From: Anaerolineaceae bacterium UBA2260
Lineage (GTDB): Bacteria > Chloroflexota > Anaerolineae > Anaerolineales > Anaerolineaceae
Assembly: GCA_002347485.1 (NCBI GenBank)
Contig: DDXM01000063.1
Span: 7,403 to 33,302 of the forward strand
Direction: 5' to 3'
Length of the DNA: 25,900 bases
Shown here: positions 23,313 through 25,900 of the stretch, piece by piece
Layout of the letters: the number at the start of each line of letters is the position of its first letter
Numbering within the stretch: the first letter of the stretch is position 1
Made by a program: the position numbers and the translations under genes
The notes under the pieces: generated by a model
What the model was told of the DNA's origin: nothing
Databases searched by the model: none
Seen by the model: only the letters and a program-made list of their open reading frames with translations

Positions 23313-24113
23313 TCATCCGCGGTCAGCCGCCTTCCAGCGCGTGGTGCGCTTTTCCGCCAGCATCGCCAGCCCGTAAAGGGAAAGCGCCATCAGGATGAGG
23401 GTGATAATGGAAACAAAGACCAGGGCGGTATCGTACTGACCGCGCCCCACGTTAATGAGAAAGCCCAGCCCCTTATCAGAGCCGACGAACTCGCCGACCA
23501 CTGCGCCAATGACCGAGAGCGCCGCGCCGATGCGCAGACCGCCGAAGAGCACCGGCAGCGCCGCCGGCAGTTCCAGCAGGCGCAGGGTTTGCGCGCGTGT
23601 GGCGCGCATTGAGCGCATCAGGTCATACAGGTTGGCGGAGACGGCGCGGAAGCCAATGATGGTGTTGACCATCACCGGGAAGAATACGATAAGCGCGCAG
23701 ATGAGCACCTTGGAGAAAACGCCGGGCCCGAACCAGATGATGAGCAGCGGCGCGATGGCTACCGTGGGTACCGCCTGGTTAGCCACCAGGTAGGGCGAGA
23801 GAACCTTCTCCAGCAGCGGTGATTTGGAAAGAGCGTAGCCCAGCGAGGTCGCCACCAGGCTGCCAGCGAGCAAGCCCAATAGCACTTCGTATAGCGTCAC
23901 CCAGGCGTGGCGCAGGAGGGTGCCATCGAGCAGCATCTGCATAAACTTCTGCCACACGGCGCGCGGCGCGGGCAGCAGGAAAGCGGGCAGATCGCCCCAG
24001 TCGATAACCAGCGACCAGATGCCCACCGTCAGCGCCAGCGAAACGAGCACCAGCCAGCCGTTGTGGCGCGCCAGGAATTCCAGCGTTGGCCGCTCGGGAT
24101 CAGCAGTGGGCAT
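23313..24113 (-). CDS. ribX: Riboflavin ABC transporter permease (RibX type)
   Basis: This is a 266-residue BPD_transp_1-type permease with about six membrane helices. It begins MPTADPERPTLEFLARHNGW and carries LVSLALTVGIWSLVI, AWVTLYEVLLGLLAGSLVAT, ANQAVPTVAIAPLLIIWFG and an EAA-like loop (DLMRSMRATRAQTLRLLELPAALPVLFGGLRIGAALSVIGAVVGEF). It is related to the SsuC/ThiX permeases. Start choice: the TTG at 24146 lies in the T-rich tail after the riboswitch terminator hairpin, so the ATG at 24113 is preferred, although no strong Shine-Dalgarno is visible. The gene follows the FMN riboswitch and precedes ribY by 22 bases. Confidence 0.85.
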   Translation of the reverse strand: MPTADPERPTLEFLARHNGWLVLVSLALTVGIWSLVIDWGDLPAFLLPAPRAVWQKFMQMLLDGTLLRHAWVTLYEVLLGLLAGSLVATSLGYALSKSPLLEKVLSPYLVANQAVPTVAIAPLLIIWFGPGVFSKVLICALIVFFPVMVNTIIGFRAVSANLYDLMRSMRATRAQTLRLLELPAALPVLFGGLRIGAALSVIGAVVGEFVGSDKGLGFLINVGRGQYDTALVFVSIITLILMALSLYGLAMLAEKRTTRWKAADRG

Positions 24114-24148
24114 GTCAGTGTGCCGCAAGTCGTATGTGTTACGCAAAG

Positions 24149-24179
24149 AAAAAGCCTCGAAACGTGTAATTTTCGGGGC
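24149..24179 (-). terminator. Riboswitch-controlled intrinsic terminator
   Basis: On the minus strand GCCCCGAAA (24179-24171) pairs with TTTCGAGGC (24162-24154), an 8-bp stem with one mismatch, followed by TTTTTC. It lies between the aptamer and the ribX start. Its 5' arm is complementary to the aptamer's 5' strand (24338-24330), so the two structures are mutually exclusive: with FMN bound the aptamer is held together and the terminator forms. Confidence 0.75.
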
Positions 24180-24215
24180 AAGTGAGGCAGGCGCATAAAA
24201 CTCGCTGCCAGTCTG

Positions 24216-24344
24216 CTCTTCTTTTATCCGGACTGTACCGTCGACCCCGGAGTTCCACCGGATCCTGCGCGCTGCCGCGCTCGTGGGTTATCACCACCGA
24301 TCGGGAATTGAGGCTTGCACCTCTCACCCTGCCCCGAAGAAGCG
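24216..24344 (-). ncRNA. FMN riboswitch (RFN element) aptamer
   Basis: On the minus strand the P1 stem CTTCTT / AAGAAG (24342-24337 with 24223-24218) encloses the FMN aptamer core. Conserved blocks in order are CGGGGCAGGGTGA, AATTCCCGATCGGTGGTGAT, ACCCACGAGC, a variable GC hairpin (GCGCGGCAGCGCGC), GGATCCGGTGGAACTCCGG, then GGTCGACGGTACAGTCCGGAT. These match the RFN consensus block by block. Loop 2 is unusual: a 14-base hairpin, GAGG-TGCAAG-CCTC (24323-24310), is inserted between TGA and AATTCCC. The element precedes the ribXY-type importer. Binding of FMN is expected to turn the operon off. Confidence 0.95.
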
Positions 24345-24359
24345 TATTTGATTGAGGGT

Positions 24360-24388
24360 ATTTTATACCTGTGGGGAAGGGATGTCAA
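24360..24388 (-). promoter_or_regulatory. Promoter of the riboswitch/importer operon
   Basis: On the minus strand TTGACA (24388-24383), a 17-base spacer and TAAAAT (24365-24360, inside TATAAAAT) form a near-consensus promoter. Transcription would start near 24353, leaving a leader of about 240 bases that holds the riboswitch and its terminator. The left tip of the insertion sequence (24404) lies only about 16 bases upstream of the -35 box and leaves the promoter intact. Confidence 0.8.
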
Positions 24389-24411
24389 GCGAAAACCAGC
24401 TACTGTAAGGA

Positions 24412-24489
24412 AAAGTTGAAAACCGGACTCCTATAAAGGTGAAAAGTGGACAACTGTGTATAACATTGACATAAAGCTCAAAAGCGGAC
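24412..24489 (+). repeat. Left end of IS: three inward 17-bp transposase-binding-like sites
   Basis: The sites are A 24412-24428 (AAAGTTGAAAACCGGAC), B 24435-24451 (AAAGGTGAAAAGTGGAC) and C 24473-24489 (AAAGCTCAAAAGCGGAC). The start-to-start spacings are 23 and 38 bases. The transposase stop codon (24480-24478) lies inside site C. Site C and the middle site of the right end match at 16 of 17 positions in inverted orientation. Confidence 0.85.
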
Positions 24490-25726
24490 ACTTCTCAACT
24501 TGGCGATTGGCAAAGTTAAAGAATGGATCATTTTACAGTTGGACCAAATGCGGATCTCGACCAGGTTTGCATCTATAAGATACAGGTGTAACTCCACTGG
24601 CTCATGGGGATCAACTTTAGGGATCTCATACTCAAAACCAGCGATAGAGATTTTACGATAGCCATTCAGAATACGAAAATCTGCAAGCAAAAGATGTCCT
24701 TTAGGGAGATATAAGGTTTGGGTAAGGTAAAGGGTCGAAAAAGGGATTGCCTTTTGCCTGAGCCTTCTCAAAGCGGATAGCTGGGATTTCACCAGAGGTC
24801 GAGTGGACTTGGTGGTAGTTATATCGGTTTACTTCTTCTTTTAGAACAGCTCGAGCTTCTTCGAAAGAAGATATCCCTTCCAGAGCGCAAGTTCTGACTA
24901 TCCGATCTTGCAGCCAGCGGTATGGGCGTTCGATTTTCCCTTTAGCCTGGGGAGAAAGGGCATAGGTAACGCCCACATTAAGTAAACGCAATACCTGTCG
25001 CCACTGAGGATCGACGTCATCAGTTTCAAGAACATGGTTACGCCAGAAACTATCCCGATTCTGAATAAAACGAAACACGCGTAAGTTATCCACGTAATAA
25101 CGTAACGGAAAACCATTTTCAACCATTACCTTCTGGGCCGCCAGGATATGTGCCCAGGAGATTTCACGTAAAACGAAATCAGCGAACACCAGTTTACGAC
25201 TGTAATCATCCAACGAGGTGATTAAGGTCCATTTCTCTGTAGCCAGAGGTGACCATAAATGGAGCGAAGCATCGTGTTAAATCATTTCCCCAATAGCTGA
25301 GGTGACCACTTGTCGATCATGAACTTTTTGCTTTCGTCGTTGTTTATAACAATCTTCTTCCTTGGCACGCTTGATGATCGTGAGAACGGACACCTTGATC
25401 CCGTTAGTTGTCAACCTATCCCGCATTGCGGTGTAGTTATAACTTGTGATGGGCAGCCGTTCATCTTCCACCAGTGCTTTCTCGCGCTTCAATTCTTGCC
25501 GAATCGCTTGCTCTTCTTCTGGAGTGATCCGCGCCAGTGATTTTCGATGATACTCAATTGTCATCTTTGCAGGATTGGTTCGAAATTCTTTTAACAATTC
25601 AAAAAACCGACTCTTGCTTAACCCCAATAATTCTTGCGCTTCTTCCCGGCGCATTTAACCTTCATTATAATTCCGTAAAATCGCCCTTATTTGGCCATCA
25701 TCAAATCGCTTGTGAAGTTGAGCCAT
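24478..25726 (-). pseudogene. Disrupted DDE (rve) transposase, two in-frame TAA codons and one frameshift
   Basis: The original frame starts with ATG at 25726 (MAQLHKRFDDGQIRAILRNY), with a GAGGG ribosome-binding site 5 bases upstream. A TAA at 25657-25655 interrupts the helix-turn-helix, which continues in the same frame (MRREEAQELLGLSKSRFFEL). A second in-frame TAA at 25279-25277 falls between GEMI and HDASLHLWSP; CAA (Gln) to TAA is the simplest cause. The integrase core follows with its acidic residues in SLDDYSRKL, YYVDNLRVF and KGKIERPYRW. At the T5 run 24738-24742 one base appears to have been gained: dropping it joins the core to a C-terminal domain (LYLPKGHLLLADFRILNGY...EIPKVDPHEPVELHLYL) ending at 24478. 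Repaired, the protein would be about 415 residues. As it stands it should be inactive. Confidence 0.85.
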
Positions 25727-25760
25727 GATTCCCTCTCTTTCTTGTTTCTTTTATCATAGC

Positions 25761-25843
25761 GTCCACTTTTCAACTTTAAATCATTTACCTTAAAAAAACT
25801 CCCAGTCCACTTTTGAGCTTTATATTGTCCACTTTCCAAGTTT
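25761..25843 (-). repeat. Right end of IS: three inward 17-bp transposase-binding-like sites
   Basis: On the plus strand these read GTCCACTTTTCAACTTT (25761-25777), GTCCACTTTTGAGCTTT (25805-25821) and GTCCACTTTCCAAGTTT (25827-25843), the reverse complements of the left-end sites. The start-to-start spacings are 44 and 22 bases, the mirror image of the left end. A TATGAT box lies between the innermost site and the transposase start, with TTTAAA 16 bases upstream, so the site overlaps the likely transposase promoter. Confidence 0.85.
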
Positions 25844-25851
25844 AAATAACA

Positions 25852-25874
25852 TTTATTACTCCTTTTATTACTCC
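25852..25874. repeat. 11-bp direct repeat between two IS ends
   Basis: TTTATTACTCC occurs at 25852-25862 and again at 25864-25874, one base apart. It fills most of the 27-base gap between the right tip of the IS and the next IS-like tip at 25879. Confidence 0.6.
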
Positions 25875-25878
25875 TGAC

Positions 25879-25900
25879 TGTTAGGAAAACTTCAAAAGTG
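25879..25900 (+). mobile_element. Left tip of a second, related IS copy (cut by window edge)
   Basis: TGTTAGGAAAACTTCAAAAG and the last two bases of the window match the left tip of the first element (24404-24425) at 17 of 22 positions. The TGT tip again stands exactly 8 bases before the start of the AAAG-type site. The orientation is the same as that of the first element's left end, so a second element or fragment appears to begin here in direct tandem. Confidence 0.55.

Larger units (their letters stand above)
24404..25851 (-). mobile_element. Insertion sequence with triple-site ends and rve-type transposase
   Basis: This is an element of about 1.45 kb. Both ends carry three copies of a 17-bp site (consensus AAAGNTNAAAAGYGGAC) pointing inward, and both outermost sites are preceded by an 8-base tip beginning TGT (TGTAAGGA on the left, TGTTATTT on the right). 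This symmetry is used here to set the boundaries. One disrupted transposase gene on the minus strand fills the middle. No target-site duplication is visible at these boundaries, so the insertion is old, the element does not duplicate the target, or the true tips differ slightly. The DDE integrase core with an N-terminal helix-turn-helix and no IstB ATPase argues against IS21. I leave the family unassigned. Confidence 0.8.

Noticed and set aside
24114..24146. TTG start for the importer permease
   Set aside because: It falls in the T-rich tail just after the riboswitch terminator hairpin. The ATG at 24113 gives the usual family N-terminus.
24149..24344. TPP (THI) riboswitch, suggested by the THI5-like binding protein
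   Set aside because: The conserved blocks (CGGGGCAGGGTGA, AATTCCCGATCGG, CAGTCCGGAT) are those of the FMN element. The TPP core CTGAGA...ACCTGATCTGG is absent.
24404..25851. CRISPR-like array, because of repeated 17-bp units
   Set aside because: The units are inverted toward each other around a transposase, irregularly spaced and few. There is no leader, no uniform spacer length and no cas gene.
24404..25851. IS21-family element
   Set aside because: Multiple end repeats and an rve transposase are similar, but no IstB ATPase gene is present.
24398..25862. Target-site duplication flanking the IS
   Set aside because: The bases left of 24404 (…GCTAC) and right of 25851 (TTTATT…) do not match at any short length.

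Overview
The window looks like a chromosomal segment of a Chloroflexota bacterium, probably class Anaerolineae. This is inferred from gene content, the moderately high GC of most genes, an ssb-DUF3467-translin cluster, a RibXY-type flavin importer and -10 boxes placed directly against start codons. No rRNA or tRNA gene is visible to place it more firmly.

Region by region. (1) 1-3984, minus strand: a four-gene export-type operon (Yip1-like membrane protein, MacB/LolD-type ATPase, secreted beta-rich CARDB/NEW3-like protein, MacB/FtsX-type permease cut by the window edge). (2) 4036-5126: a divergently transcribed DinB-superfamily protein with a HicB-like N-terminus, a bidirectional terminator and a 29-residue membrane micro-ORF. 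(3) 5127-8706: an AmmeMemoRadiSam-type radical SAM enzyme and, divergently, MutS2. (4) 8711-15492, minus: a housekeeping operon of NAD kinase, a zinc-finger membrane protein, RecN and a giant AT-richer BTAD/AAA/TPR regulator, closed by a terminator. (5) 15548-17000, minus: ssb, DUF3467 and a translin-family protein, with a strong terminator. (6) 17167-21546: a secreted LysM/SdrD-B-like protein (+), a sulfite-oxidase-like molybdoenzyme (-), a GAF-GAF histidine kinase (+) and the DNA polymerase III delta' subunit (+). (7) 21539-24388, minus: a complete ABC importer (permease, lipoprotein, ATPase) behind a well-formed FMN riboswitch with its own terminator and a near-consensus promoter, so a riboflavin/flavin importer. 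(8) 24404-25851: an insertion sequence with three 17-bp sites in mirror arrangement at each end and a transposase broken by two in-frame TAA codons and one frameshift. The tip of a second, same-orientation copy begins at 25879 and runs off the window.

The best candidates for a second look are the riboswitch, which carries an inserted hairpin in loop 2 and an expression platform that copies its own 5' strand, the triple-site IS and its tandem neighbour, the ssb-translin operon, and the recurrent leaderless promoter geometry. I see no defence island, CRISPR array or phage. Most of the window is ordinary core genome, and no clearly new multi-gene system is evident.
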